A stretch of DNA of 64,000 bases. Origin: Serripes groenlandicus. Its lineage: Eukaryota; Mollusca; Bivalvia; Cardiida; Cardiidae. Below, in pieces: positions 22,058 to 33,477 of this stretch (the first letter of the stretch is position 1; each line of letters begins with the position of its first letter). A model generated the notes under the pieces. That model saw nothing but the letters and a program-made list of their open reading frames with translations. It was not told the origin of the DNA and did no database searches. The position numbers and the translations under genes are program-made. The DNA is taken from contig JASEVX010000006.1 in NCBI GenBank assembly GCA_031761405.1, forward strand, positions 31,676,117 through 31,740,116, written 5' to 3'.

Positions 22058-22201
22058 AAAATGAGCAATTTCTCCTTTTGCCACAATGTTTTTCCTCTTT
22101 TAGTCATAGGTTTTTCATTCAATTATAGAGATTTTCCATTTTTTGACAAAATATGTTTAATGTCGTCTGCTGCAGAATTGTCGTATGGGGGAAAGGGTTA
22201 A
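22058..22201 (-). mobile_element. TTAA-family MITE, right half
   Basis: Starts at the second hairpin arm (TGAGCAATTTCTCC) and runs to GGGGGAAAGGGTTAA. Confidence 0.8.
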
Positions 22202-22204
22202 AGG

Positions 22205-22305
22205 CCCTATTTCATGTCACAACAACCACAGAAAATTGTTTAAAGCCAAGGATGGACGGACACATGCACGACGACGGACAATTTGTCATGACATAAGCTT
22301 GATTG
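22205..22305 (+). repeat. ACRG-containing repeat fragment
   Basis: GGATGGACGGACACATGC with CGACGACGGAC, then ATTTGTCATGACATAAGC: the tail of a pearl-like element with no visible core. Confidence 0.4.
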
Positions 22306-22429
22306 GCTTTCAGAGAGTGGAGATAAAAATAGTGTTCTATATCATTAAATGCAGCAGTATTTTCAATGATATTAGGACAAGTGGTATTCTGACATAGTGA
22401 GACTCTTGTAATGCTTTTCCCAGAGAGCA

Positions 22430-22525
22430 TTTTAAGGAGGAAATCCATGACAATCCCATTATTGAGTCTTGAACCCTGGTATCCAGCTCTCCAGGGGAAT
22501 GCTCTAACCACATGGCTGATTTAGT
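22430..22525 (-). mobile_element. tRNA-like SINE head, minus strand
   Basis: On the minus strand ATGTGGTTAGAGCATTCCC and GGTTCAAGACTC form A and B boxes at normal spacing. No recognisable body follows. Confidence 0.5.
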
Positions 22526-22882
22526 TGTTGTCATTGTTCGAAGTAGACATTTATTATCTATACTCTTCATGTGAAATAGACAAATTTTGACATCTCTGTA
22601 GCAGATGACCTTTGAATTTTCTCAAAACAATATCTTTCGAAGCCAAGTTATTGAGTACTGTGAACCTGTGTCTCCCATTCTTTAAGATAAATACTCTGAA
22701 CAACTCTACAGGGCTGATTTGGTTGTTGATTGTTCCAAGTTGAAATTTATTATCAACTCTTTATGTGATACTGACAACTTTTGACATCTCCGTAGCAGAT
22801 GGCCTTTGACTTTTCTCAAAACAATATCTTTCGAAGCCTGAATAATATTTTCAACTTGGTATCAAAATCGTATCACTTTTTT

Positions 22883-24292
22883 GTGGCGATTGGTTGACAA
22901 TCGCCACAGTGCTACCAAAACAACAACAACGAAAAAAAAATTATATAGTCGTATTTGAACAATCGGTTGGATATTTCTGCAAAGGCAATTTACTCACTTC
23001 CGTTAAACCGCCATATATATATATATAGTTCCATCAGTGATGCAGGCACACGATTAATAATGATAATGTTAGTGCTACTTTGATACCGGATTGGTACTAA
23101 TATTTGAGATTTATCGAGAAAATATCTAAATAGAGTTAAACTATTTACATATTATCTTTCTTCATGTTTGGGCAGATAATAAATATCATCGGGCGTCTTG
23201 GGTACGCTATGCAGAGTATCATGATACTCCTGTGCCTCGTTTTATTTTTACTGTAGTCAACCGTAACCTTTTGACCTTTAACCTGATTCGGCAGGAGTTG
23301 GTTGTACTCTGATTATCTTCGTCATGATTTGGCAGATAATAAATATCATTGCGCGTTCTGCCTTGCAAATAACGACAACTCTGGTGATACTCAAATCTGG
23401 AAATTCCAAAAGGTTCTATAAATAGCTCGCGAGACCAAAAACCAGAAAAGCTTGTAAATCTCAATATTATAAACGCTTTATTTTGTACTTGTTTAAATAT
23501 ATGAAAGCGTCTAGATAATAAGACTGGTTTACAAAGGTTTAAAGGACACACGATGGCAGTGTGTACACACGTTATGTATACACGTCTGCACGTTCTAGAG
23601 TCAATTAGCAATCAATGCTGACAGTGTAGCCTAATTGAGTTTGAAGATCTAGCATTATAATATATGCCTATATTTTCATAAATTAAACAGTTTGGCAAAT
23701 AGTGAAATTGTGCTTTTGGAGCATGTTTTGTGTTTGTTTTTGCACTCACATTATTCGAAGCAGTTTAACAACCTCAGAGACATATAAATACACTGTGACA
23801 ACCCTCAATCATGCAATGTGAAGGGACTAAATTGAACAGACCTGTTTAATATCGGACATAATTGAAACAAACACCAAACTAATGGATACTGTTTTCTCTC
23901 CTTTCTTTAGTCATTTCTAAAGTGTAAAATATATTTTATCTTAATATGGCCTAACGACCTGGTGATAAACATGTGATTACCCAAACAATTTAGATTACAA
24001 ATAGTCATTCTAATGAGCTAAAACGGTAGTCTATCGAATACCAACTAGATTTTTCATAACTTTGGAATGGCCTAATTTTGAACACATCATGACCAATTTC
24101 AGAACGTAACTAAATAATCACCAAGACAACATTCTGGCAAACTAACATTATTCTACTGTCAAAAGATGCAGGGTTGATACATTCTCAAATATACCCGCAC
24201 CAGAGTCATCGCAAGCCCTACACCGATATACTGCTTGTTACTTTGCAGGATTTTCCATACGATCGCCACTACAGTGCCATTGGCGCTTTGAT
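22883..24292 (-). repeat. 1.3-kb dispersed repeat, copy 2 (inverted)
   Basis: Reverse complement of 4161-5421, starting with the hairpin GTGGCGATTGGTTGACAATC and ending ACAGTGCCATTGGCGC. About 130 bp (23190-23325) have no counterpart in copy 1. The minus-strand frame at 23219-23611 spans this extra block and is not shared, so it is unlikely to be a gene. Confidence 0.75.
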
Positions 24293-24386
24293 TTATTATA
24301 AGACTAGACTTGTCATTATATCATTCCCTAAGGTGAGTTCAAACGAGACAAGTTTTTAGATTTATGAGATTTAAGAAAACATTATC

Positions 24387-24796
24387 CCTTTCCCAATTGT
24401 AGACACATTCTAAATATGCATCTGACGCAGACGACTTTATAAATCATTGTGGCAAAGGAAAAATTTGCTCATAATAAACATTTTTTTCCTTGTACCATAA
24501 TTAGACTTTCATTTATAGACAAAAGTCAATGCGACATGCGTCATTCGTCTTCCACCAATGGGCTAAGTCTATGTGGAAAAGCAGCCAGTTGCTTGGGAAG
24601 ATTGTTGTGTGGAGTACTGGTGTGAGAAAACCAGGAAACACATGAATAGGTGAACTGGCCGCCGTGATATGACTGAGAAATTGTGAAAAAACGGTGTTAA
24701 ACCCCAATCAATCATTTATAGATAATTTCCATAGTTTTGCCTGGGCGTTTTCAAAGTTGTCTGCTACAGATTTGTTGTATGTGGGAAAGGGTTAAA
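24387..24796 (-). mobile_element. TTAA-family MITE split by a SINE
   Basis: CCCTTTCCCAATTGTAGACA at left, GTATGTGGGAAAGGGTTAA at right; the SINE 24520-24711 lies between. Confidence 0.75.
24520..24711 (+). mobile_element. SINE, headless, with 11-bp target duplication
   Basis: Body and 3' domain of the same SINE type (CTTCCACCAATGGGCTAA, TACTGGTGTGAGAAAACCAG, CCGCCGTGATATGACTG). Flanked by TCATTTATAGA at 24509-24519 and 24712-24722. It splits a MITE. Confidence 0.85.
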
Positions 24797-25224
24797 ATGT
24801 ATGATTATTTTGTTTATATTACCGGTATGTACTTCATGACTCAGATCCCTTGGTAAACATTTTTTGTGCGTCTTCATAGAAAACTGACAAAGACGGACAA
24901 ATAGGTATGAATTTATGATCTATAATCATCACAATAAAAACCTCTAAAAACGATCTGAAAATCTCTCGAGTAACATTATTGTCAGATTTTCTCTCACAAA
25001 ACACGATAATATGCATGATTTACACAAAATTCAATACGTCTAAAGACCTAATTAGGAACCACAAAATAATTAGGGTCTCTGGAAACTGAGTCTTTTATTC
25101 CCCAGACTGAGTTGGTAGTGGATTCTAAAAACAAACTAATTAATATTCAAGCAGGGCCCATACTCTAGACAATGGAACAATTGTCATCATTTTTATGGGA
25201 ATGTACAGACAAAGCCTTGAAATG

Positions 25225-25400
25225 TAATCCTTACTCACTTGCAGACGCATTTTAAGGCATTAATTTTGCAGTAGATGACTCTTAAAAACAAATGTGGGAA
25301 AATATGAAATTGCAAGCAATTTCTCCTTCTGTAACATTTAGTAAAACCTTATTGAATTTGATTGTCATTCAGTACACTATCATTCAGTTCAAGTTTTCAT
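25225..25400 (-). mobile_element. TTAA-family MITE, decayed
   Basis: CACTTGCAGACGCATTTTAA, TTTGCAGTAGATGACTC, GCAAGCAATTTCTCCTTCTG. Confidence 0.5.
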
Positions 25401-25490
25401 AGCCCTGATATTCTATACTTTGTGGATGAAAATATTCTATGTCAGAATTACAAACAGTTTGGTAGACTTGCCAGTAATTCTTAACCCTTT

Positions 25491-25714
25491 CCCTGTGACA
25501 TACAACAAATCTGCAGCAGACAACATTGAAAACTTGTGCACAAACATTTGGAAATATTCCTATACAATGAGGGCATATTTACTGAAAGAGGTTGAACAAA
25601 TTGTGGCAAAAGGAGAAATTGCTTGTTTTGAGCAATTTCTTCTTTTGTCATAATGTTTTCAAAAGTCGTCAGCTGCAGTGGTGCAAAAAGCGTCTATATA
25701 AGGGAAAGGGTTAA
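25491..25714 (+). mobile_element. TTAA-family MITE
   Basis: TTAACCCTTTCCCTGTGACA to AAGGGAAAGGGTTAA; loop GCTTGTTTTGAGC. Confidence 0.9.
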
Positions 25715-25751
25715 GTGATAATAGTGTAGATATGTTTCACACCTTCAGATG

Positions 25752-25863
25752 GTTTATGAGCAATTTTTCGTTTTGGCACAATGTCCTCAAACGTTGTCTG
25801 CTACAAGTGCGCCAAAATGCAGTAAGCATTGATGTTTTCCGAATCTGTATGTGGCAAAGAGTT
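25752..25863 (+). mobile_element. TTAA-family MITE, right half, decayed
   Basis: TATGAGCAATTTTTCGTTTT, ACGTTGTCTGCTACAAG, CTGTATGTGGCAAAGAG. Confidence 0.5.
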
Positions 25864-25877
25864 TGATATAACCACTC

Positions 25878-26694
25878 CAGAGACATATAAATACAGAGAT
25901 CGTATACTCGCGCCTTGCATTTTTTAAGAACAAAACTCGCTAAAGTCTTGCGTGTATGGCGAGATGTGTTAGTCATGTAACTAATTTATCAACTAGTCGT
26001 TTCTGCTATAGAATACCACCCGCTGATAAGGGTTGCGTCGAGTACTAACTTCGATATCTCTTTATTCTTACTTCTCATTTAATGCTGCGATTTCAGCTTT
26101 GCTCCCTTCGAGAATTTATTCTTTTTTAACTGCAACGTCCGTGGAAAAAAATGATAGTTACTCATTGCTATTTGCTCCATTCGTGATTTTATTCTTTTTT
26201 AACTGCAACGTCCGTGGAAAAAAATGATAGTTACTCATTGCTATGTTAATGAAACATGGCGCAATTTCCCCTTATATTTTTACACAATTTCAACTCAAAG
26301 ATGGTGTATTAAATTAAATTATCTCGGTAAAAGATGCAATCAATGTTAAATGGAGTCAACATGAATAATTAAGCATTCGTAATATATTTGTTTTAGTTAA
26401 GTTATCTTTCTAATTAAATAAATAACAAGATTTTTTTTTATCTCATGTCATTCATTTAACAGACCAAAGAAATATAAATACAGATGGGACAAATAAGACT
26501 TTGCTTATATTTTTATATATAATAGTCGTCATTCTATTATTATCTAAGTTTACTGATGTATTCCGATTGAGTAATCTGGTTCATCAGAGGCTTACTATAA
26601 GCATGTGCAGGACAAGTGATTATGATCCACGAGACTTCACTGTACCTGCGAATATAGAATGCGAGATTTAAATCTCTATATTTATATGTCTCTC
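25878..26694. mobile_element. CAGAGACATATAAA element, 0.8 kb
   Basis: Left end CAGAGACATATAAATACAG, right end the complement of AGAGACATATAAATATAG. Contains a 73-bp tandem duplication (26116-26261, with ACTGCAACGTCCGTGG twice) and a decayed internal end (26466-26500) sharing GGACAAATAAGACTT with the 44392 element. No target duplication is visible. Confidence 0.6.
26098..26261 (+). repeat. 73-bp tandem pair
   Basis: TTATTCTTTTTTAACTGCAA, CGTCCGTGGAAAAAAATGAT and AGTTACTCATTGCTAT occur twice, 73 bp apart. Confidence 0.8.
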
Positions 26695-26836
26695 ATATTT
26701 ACTAACAAATTATTATATCCAAGGGGAGTTAACCCTTTCCCACATCAGATCTGCAGCAGACGACCTTCAAAACATCTAAGCAAAAATATGGAAAACCTCA
26801 GTAATTGAAACTAGAAATATCACTGAAGGTGATAAA

Positions 26837-27623
26837 TACCCCCAAAACAGCACCTTGACTCAAAATATGGCTTCCGACTGACCAACAAAAGGGCCATAAC
26901 TCTGTAAAGTAACATGCAATTGTAAAATCTTTATGATATGCACATCTCCTCTTGGTATAGAAGCTTCATGTAAAATGTTATTGAATTCCACCCAGTGGTT
27001 TGTAAGAAATAGGCCGGACAAAATATGACCAACAACTTAATAAGTAAAATGGCCATAACTCTGTAAAATATCATGCAATTGTAACCCCTATACAGGATAT
27101 GCACATCTCCTCTTGGTATAGAAGCTTCATGTAAAATTTTATTGAATACCACCCAGTGGTTTGTATTAAAGAAATAGGCCGGACAAAATATGGACAAAAT
27201 ATGACCAACAACTTAATAAGTAAAAGGGCCATAACTCTGTAAAATATCATGCAATTGTAACCCCTTTAGGACATGCACATCTCCTCTTGGTATAGAAGCT
27301 TCATGTAAAATGTTATTGAATTCCACCCAGTGGTTTGTAAGAAATAGGCCCGACAAAATATGGACAAAATATGACCAACAACTTAATAAGTAAAAGGGCC
27401 ATAACTCTGTGAAATATCATGCAATTGTAACCCCTTTAGGATATGCACATCTCCTCTTGGTATAGAAGCTTCATGTAAAATTTTATTGAATTCTACCCAG
27501 TGGTTTGTAAGAAATGCGCCGGACAAAATATGGCTTCTGACCGACCGACCGACCAACCGACCGACCAACCGACCGACACAGTGACTCCTATATACCCCCC
27601 CAAAACTTTGTCTTTTGGGGGTA
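26837..27623 (+). mobile_element. Pearl-type element with GGGCCATAACTCTG core
   Basis: Perfect inverted ends TACCCCCAAAA and TTTTGGGGGTA. Four units of about 165-172 bp are marked by CATCTCCTCTTGGTATAGAA. A GACCGACC tract (27539-27577) takes the place of the usual ACRG run before the terminal hairpin. Lies inside the MITE at 26729-29612. Confidence 0.87.
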
Positions 27624-27742
27624 TAATTATAAAGACTGAAAAAAGATAAAAACATTGTGGCAAAAGGAAAGATTGCTCTCCTTTTGACGCAAAGTTTTTA
27701 AAAGTTGTCTGCTCTAAAGTTGTCAGACAGCGTTTATATGTG

Positions 27743-29595
27743 AGCCATAATATGGTGTCCGGGATTTTGTGTTACATCACAGAGTCATTATTTATTCTCC
27801 TTTATTTGAAGAACTATGTGTTTTATAGTTTAACAGCATGTCACAAACTGTTAGAAACTACTAAATCTATAAAATAATATGCTATTGATTTCTGAAAGAA
27901 CTGATAAACTCCTTTAATTAATACTTTTCTTGAGCATTTTCGCCGTGTCCTTCCCGACAAAGGCATGGGAGGACTTTTTGAAAACCAAAACAAACTGTTT
28001 TTCTTTATATTTAAAGTTTGGAAACTAATATGTGTGAAATAATAATTTAACAAATTACTTGTAAATATAACTTTAAGATTTAATAGAGCGACGTAAATAT
28101 GATTTTGATTTGAATATAAAATCCTAGACATTGGCGTAACGAATGTGTCCACCAAGTTACATCACGTCTAAATAGCATCAAAACTCGAAACCTGGACCGA
28201 TAACCATATTTTCATTGCATTCAAATCACGTGATCACTTACATTCTTTGTTAATGTCGTAAACATGTTGTTCTGGGACAGATATTTTTTATTTGACAGGG
28301 AGTCAAAATATGTTTATCAAAATGGTGTCTTTTTTTGTTACGCCCTATTATTTTGTTATAATTAATAAATGCTTCGTCGATCACCTAGGAGGAAACTAAA
28401 TTTTGGCTGTTCTATTTACGACATTAAACATCGCAACAATTTACGACAGTTAGAGACGTTTTACGACAAGAGTGTTTTAAAATGGCGGCTCGAAAATGAC
28501 AGTCAGACTTCTGAAATTTTGTTACGCCGGCACCAAGCCAATTGCGATCATCAATGGTTGCTTATAATGTATCGCAATGCGTAGTAACTTCCTATTTCGT
28601 TATTTAAATTGTCCAGAGATGTTTGCGAACCTATTTAATTCACTACGAAGAACTTGTTATTATTTTTGACTGGGGAAAAAAAATCGCGAATTTTGTCTCT
28701 TTTGCCTTGTAACGTTGACTGTCCTGGAAAGCATATTCTACCTCCATAAGCACTTTGCTTACGTAATAAATACATATTTGCATGATTAGTATATTTTAAT
28801 TTAACTGGAGAATTATTTATACTGAAAATGTTTATGCTATTATATGATTTGTTTATTTTTTTCTAAGGTGTCCTGTTACACACTTATATGAAGTGCACAA
28901 TTAGTGTCCAGTTACATCATTTTGTGTCCTGTTACACAACAGTTTGTGTCCTGTTACACCATTCTTTGTCTAGTTGTATACTATTAATTATTTCACTAAA
29001 TAAACCATTTATTTATTGAAATAATTCCAAATAAAGATGGTGAAAATGTAAATTAGATCTAAACAAATTCAACTAGGCAAAATCTTCATAAAATTGATTT
29101 ATTTCATGGTGTCCTGTGTTACTAACAATACAATTGAATAAGTGTCCAGTTACATCATTTTGTGTCCTGTTACACACCAGTTTGTGTCCTGTTACACACC
29201 AGTTTGTGTCCTGTTACATCATGTTGTGTCCTGTTACACCATTCTTTATCTAGTTGTATACTATTAATTATTTCACTAAATAAACCATTTATTTATTGAA
29301 ATAATTCCAAATAAAGATGGTGAAAATGTAAATTAGATCTAAACAAATTTAACTAGGCATAATCTTCATAAAATTGATTTATTATATGGTGTCCTGTGTT
29401 ACTAACAATACAATTTAAAACCCACATTTCTCTTTATTTAAAGATAAAATCTATTTTGTCATTTAGAATTTAACAGCTTTAGATATTGTTCTAAACATAT
29501 ATATAGCATTTAATTTGACAAAAGTCAAATATTACAAAAGAGGACACCACAGTGTTTGTGATGTAACTCAAAATCCGGACACCATATTATGGCTC
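27743..29595. mobile_element. 1.85-kb TIR element with GTGTCC..GTTACA ends
   Basis: Inverted ends of about 40 bp start GAGCCATAATATGGTGTCC. A 4-bp target duplication ATGT (27739-27742, 29596-29599) lies in a MITE, and removing the element restores the MITE end TATATGTGGGAAAGGG. About eleven internal GTGTCCTGTTACAC-like motifs at 28868-29400 echo the TIR, within two tandem blocks of about 235-250 bp. A 71-codon frame at 28369-28584 (MLRRSPRRKLNFG..) is unrecognised and could be a relic of an element protein. Confidence 0.82.
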
Positions 29596-29794
29596 ATGTG
29601 GGAAAGGGTTTATAACCGAGATATTAACACAATAAATCTTCAATTATAAATTATTTTCAGTGGAATTCCTTGGAGGATTACATACAATTTTGGGAGAGAG
29701 AACATCCCTTCCAGACACAATTAAACCACCATCTTATTTCTTAATCTGATATCCCATTATTAAACTAGGGTCAAATTGAAAGAATTTGTAGATT

Positions 29795-29885
29795 TTTTTT
29801 AGAATGGAGTGCAGTTTAGTTGGAAAAGAAGAAATCACTTAATGAGTACTTTTTCCTTTTGCTACAATGTTTTAAAAAGTGCAAA
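29795..29885 (+). mobile_element. TTAA-family MITE, central relic
   Basis: GAAAAGAAGAAATCACTTAA and TTTTCCTTTTGCTACAATGT. Confidence 0.4.
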
Positions 29886-29924
29886 GGTTCACACCAGACA
29901 CAGCTAGAGTTATCACAATAGCTC

Positions 29925-30504
29925 ATCATTTTAGTGTCAAAATTGCAGCTTCAAGATCAAATAGTAGTGTCCACAGAATTTTCTTAAATTTGACCTTAAG
30001 TGACCTAGTTTTTGACCTGACATGACCCATATTCAAACCAAGATATCGTCAGCACAACCATTCTGAATACATTTTACTGTGGCCTCATGAGAGTCAACTA
30101 GCAAAGTGTTGAGGATAGACAACACATGACAGAGACAGGGTGAATACAAAAGCTTACCTTGAGCATGTCATACTCATACCTTGAGCATTGTCATGCTCAG
30201 TTGAGCTAAAATGTAATATTTAGTTTTCACAATATGTTTTGGAAATTGGCAGTTAAAGTAACCTAGTGTTTGACCCACAATGACCCTTATTCAAACTAAA
30301 TGGTCGAGAATAATCAATTTGATACAAACATTCTGAAAAAGTCTCAAGAACATTGGATGGAAACTGTGGCTTCTAAGTATCCTAAAGTAACCAGTTGAAG
30401 GAATGGCACATGACGAACACAAGGTGATCACTTTGAATAGGTCAAAGGTCAAAGCCAAGGACACAACATAAAATATGTTGGTATAACAGGGAAGGACTTT
30501 TTAT
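29925..30504 (+). repeat. Degenerate GTGACCTAGT tandem units
   Basis: Two diverged units about 250 bp apart share AGTRACCTAGT, TTGACC, ATGACCCWTATTCAAAC and CATTCTGAA. Probably an old pearl-type core. The 1-kb repeat at 30505 follows directly. Confidence 0.45.
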
Positions 30505-31520
30505 TAGTCGCCGGGCAGAAGCCCGCGACTTCTATTTTTAATAGGTTTTCTGAAATTACATGGGAGGGGGGATTATTATTAGAAAGATACACATTTAGAT
30601 GTCTTGAACATATTACAATTGTGTTTGTTTAAAAACACTAAGTAATGACACATCTAAAATGAAATAAATATTCCGATGTTTTAGGTATTTACAGTTTCTT
30701 TATTTTGACTCGCATTTGTGTTTTTTGTCTTATTTACGCAAGAGGTCCCTGCTAGACTTGCTGCAGACCGTTATGTGTCAATGTCGAGATAAATACCACG
30801 TCGAATTCTCCTTTTAATAGCAATTTTAACTTACTAAATGTCGTTTTCATGTTCAAAGTGATGTCTTGATTTGTGTAGAATTCATTTAATAATGTTAATC
30901 CATGAATATCTAAAGTAGGAACTGTTTCTAAGCTAAATATAGACCCTATTCTGTTGTGTAGTTTCGTGACCTTTAACATCGATTTTCGCGCATGCGCATT
31001 TCGATATGAAAAAGCGAGTGATATTATTTTATTTTAGACAAGTACAAGACGAATGTTTGAAGCAAAGCGTCAAAGAGAAGCCGCAATATTTCGTTGTACA
31101 TGTAGAAATTGAAAAAAAAGAACATTTTAAATTCACAAACAACTGTAGACGGTAATGCCGATATATTTCTCCTTTTGAAGACTTTTGTTTACTTCAAATT
31201 ACCTCCCTTTAAAGCAATACCAGGATATTTAACTTGTGATTCGAATAAAATTGACAAACATTGAAATTATATGAATGAATACTATTATTTAAATAAGTAA
31301 CAACAGCAAAATTAAATGTAAGCCAAGATAAATGTGTACACATTTCGTTAATTTTTTATAGATACCCTAATGTATAGGTATGAATATAAAATTTATAAGC
31401 AAATGTTTTCATTTCAATGTTCATAATGTTTGTATAGACTAAGGAAAGTCAAGAATGCATAAATAAATCAATGCAGTCTTTTCCGGCGACATTGATGCCT
31501 TGCATCAACTTTCTCTTGTA
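30505..31520 (-). mobile_element. 1-kb repeat with short conserved frame, copy 1
   Basis: Starts TAGTCGCCGGGC with hairpin GTCGCCGGGC..GCCCGCGAC and ends GCATCAACTTTCTCTTGTA beside the palindrome GATGCCTTGCATC. The minus strand carries a frame at 30979-30752 (MLKVTKLHNRIGSIFSLETV..) just downstream of TGCGCATGCGC. Copy 2 at 60397 has the first 58 residues with one change. The protein is unrecognised. Element class uncertain; a Helitron-like end (hairpin then CTAA on the minus strand) is possible. Confidence 0.7.
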
Positions 31521-31679
31521 AGCAATATAAAATTAAAAGAGCTCCATATTTGACAGGTCAAAGTCAAGGACGCAAACTAATAATGGCTGCTTAGCTGTCA
31601 CAAGGAACACACATGCATAGTATTGAAAGCCCTGTCTCTGTCAATGTCCATTTTTAGAATTCGAGACACAATTGATAAG

Positions 31680-31913
31680 TTAACCCTTTCCCTCATACGA
31701 TAATTCTGCAACAGACGACTTTGAACAATATTATTTTGTCAAAAGATAGAAAATCTCTATAATGAATGGATAACCTATGACTAAAAGTGAAAAAACATTG
31801 TGTCAAAAGGAGAAATTGCTCGGTTTGAGCAATTTCTTCTTTTGTCACCATGTTTTCAAAAAGCTGTCTGCTGCAGAGGCGTCAGAAAGCGTCTATATGA
31901 GGGAAAGGGTTAA
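31680..31913 (+). mobile_element. TTAA-family MITE, young form
   Basis: Full length; loop GCTCGGTTTGAGC; CAATATTATTTTG in place of CATATTTTG. Confidence 0.93.
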
Positions 31914-32039
31914 GGTATGTTTCAAACATACTATCAGAAACACAAAGGCAAAGCAATATTCCCCTAACAACTTTTTCAATGGAAGGGGGGGCATCAAAAC
32001 TTGTAATCTGTGGAAAATTTAAAGAATTTACTTAATCCA

Positions 32040-32145
32040 AATGAAGTTGAAATAATTATAAAATTCTCTTTTTGCCACAATGTTTTTGAACAGTCTTCTG
32101 GTGTGCAAGAATCTTTCAGATGTCTCCTGGATTTGAAAAAGGGGC
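32040..32145 (+). mobile_element. TTAA-family MITE, relic
   Basis: GAAGTTGAAATAATTATAAA, CTTTTTGCCACAATGTTTTT; termini gone. Confidence 0.42.
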
Positions 32146-32369
32146 TAAGACTTTAAAATAGAAATTATTCGAAGACAAGAACAGAAAACTTATAGCATAG
32201 TGTTGTGACAAGAGCAAAAGAAATGTAACAACAGAAGAAATTGCTCATTTTTAAGAGTTTTTGCAATTTTTCTCAAATCTTTTAAATGTTATTAACTGTA
32301 GAGGAGGCATCAAAATCTGTCTGCAAGGAATTATAATATTGATTTTACGGTTCTACCTTCCGCTGACTG

Positions 32370-32598
32370 GCTTATATGGACGCTTTCTGTCGCCTCTGCA
32401 GCAGACGGCTTTTTGAAAACATAGTGACAAAAGAAGAAATTGCACAAAACGTGCAATTTCTCCTTTTGCCACAATGTTTTCCACTTTTTGTCATAGGTTA
32501 TAACCATTCAATTATAGAGAATTAGAGATTATCTATTTGTTGACAAAATACGTTCAAAGTCGTATGCTGCAGAATTGTCGTATGAGGGAAAGGGTTAA
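32370..32598 (-). mobile_element. TTAA-family MITE, left TIR replaced
   Basis: Begins GGCTTATATGGACGCTTTCT instead of TTAACCCTTTCCC; otherwise full, GCACAAAACGTGC loop. Confidence 0.85.
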
Positions 32599-32763
32599 TA
32601 ATGATGGTACTGTCTCAGTCATCTATGTACTAGTCCCTTTTTCTGCAGCAGCAAAGATCAAAACTACATTTTGAAAACATGGAGGGAAAAGAAGTCGATT
32701 CTGATCGTGGGTACAAAATACCCAGTCTTTCTCTTTTTGTAACAAATTTCAGAGCTCTAAATA

Positions 32764-32945
32764 AGGGGCGATTTGCATGATCTAAAATCCTTATTTGATC
32801 CTCTCACCCTATGTTGTGTGTACTCAAAAGAATCATCTCAGTGAGACAATTCTTTTGAGTACCCACATCATAGGGTTTGGTTGGATAATAAGAATGATAT
32901 TTGGGGAGAAAGAGCTGGATCACCCTCCTTATCTGGGCCTTTGGT
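32764..32945 (+). repeat. Dispersed GAGTACCCAC repeat with inverted pair
   Basis: ACCCTATGTTGTGTGTACTC (32807) is mirrored by GAGTACCCACATCATAGGGT (32858-32877) around a 14-bp spacer, giving near-perfect 28-bp arms. Preceded by TGATCTAAAATCCTTATTTG, seen also at 33214 and 50221. Confidence 0.65.
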
Positions 32946-32970
32946 TAGGCAATAACCAGACATTAGGACT

Positions 32971-33198
32971 TTAACCCTTTCCCTCATACGACAATTCTGC
33001 AGCAGACGATTTTGAACATACTTTGTCGAAATAGAAAATCTCTATAATTAAATGGATAACCTATGACTAAAAGTGGAAAACATTGTGGCAAAAGGAGAAA
33101 TTGCTCATTTTGAGCAATTTCTTCTTTTGTCACTATGTTTTCAAAAAGCTGTCTGCTGCAGAGGCGTCAAAAAGCATCTTTATGAGGGAAAGGGTTAA
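32971..33198 (+). mobile_element. TTAA-family MITE, young form
   Basis: Full length; loop GCTCATTTTGAGC; GGCGTCAAAAAGCATC near the right end. Confidence 0.93.
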
Positions 33199-33229
33199 GG
33201 GGCGTTTTGCATGATCTAAAATCCTTATT

Positions 33230-33390
33230 TTGACCGAGAGATTGCTCATAATCAATTTCTCCTTTTGTTACAATGTTTTCAACTCTTCAATAATTATACT
33301 TTCATTTTTACAGAGATTTTCCATATTTTTTGTCAGGAGATTTTCAAACAAGTCTGATGCACTTCTGTTGAATGTGGAAAAGGGCATAAA
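33230..33390 (-). mobile_element. TTAA-family MITE, right part, decayed
   Basis: ATTGCTCATAATCAATTTCT, CAACTCTTCAATAATTATAC, GAATGTGGAAAAGGGCATAA. Confidence 0.55.
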
Positions 33391-33477
33391 CCCCTTCTGC
33401 AGAAGATTTTATGAAGCTTTTCGCACTAATCAACTTCTTGCAAAACTCATCTAGTTTGTTATTTTACCATTGCTCGA

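Larger units (their letters stand above)
26729..29612 (+). mobile_element. TTAA-family MITE with two nested insertions
   Basis: Three pieces: 26729-26836, 27624-27742 and 29596-29612. Joined in order they make an older-form MITE from TTAACCCTTTCCCACATCAG to ATGTGGGAAAGGGTTTA. A pearl element and the 1.85-kb TIR element fill the gaps. Confidence 0.83.

Noticed and set aside
23219..23611. 130-residue minus-strand gene
   Set aside because: It lies across the 1.3-kb repeat and an insertion unique to one copy; the other copy has stops in the same phase.
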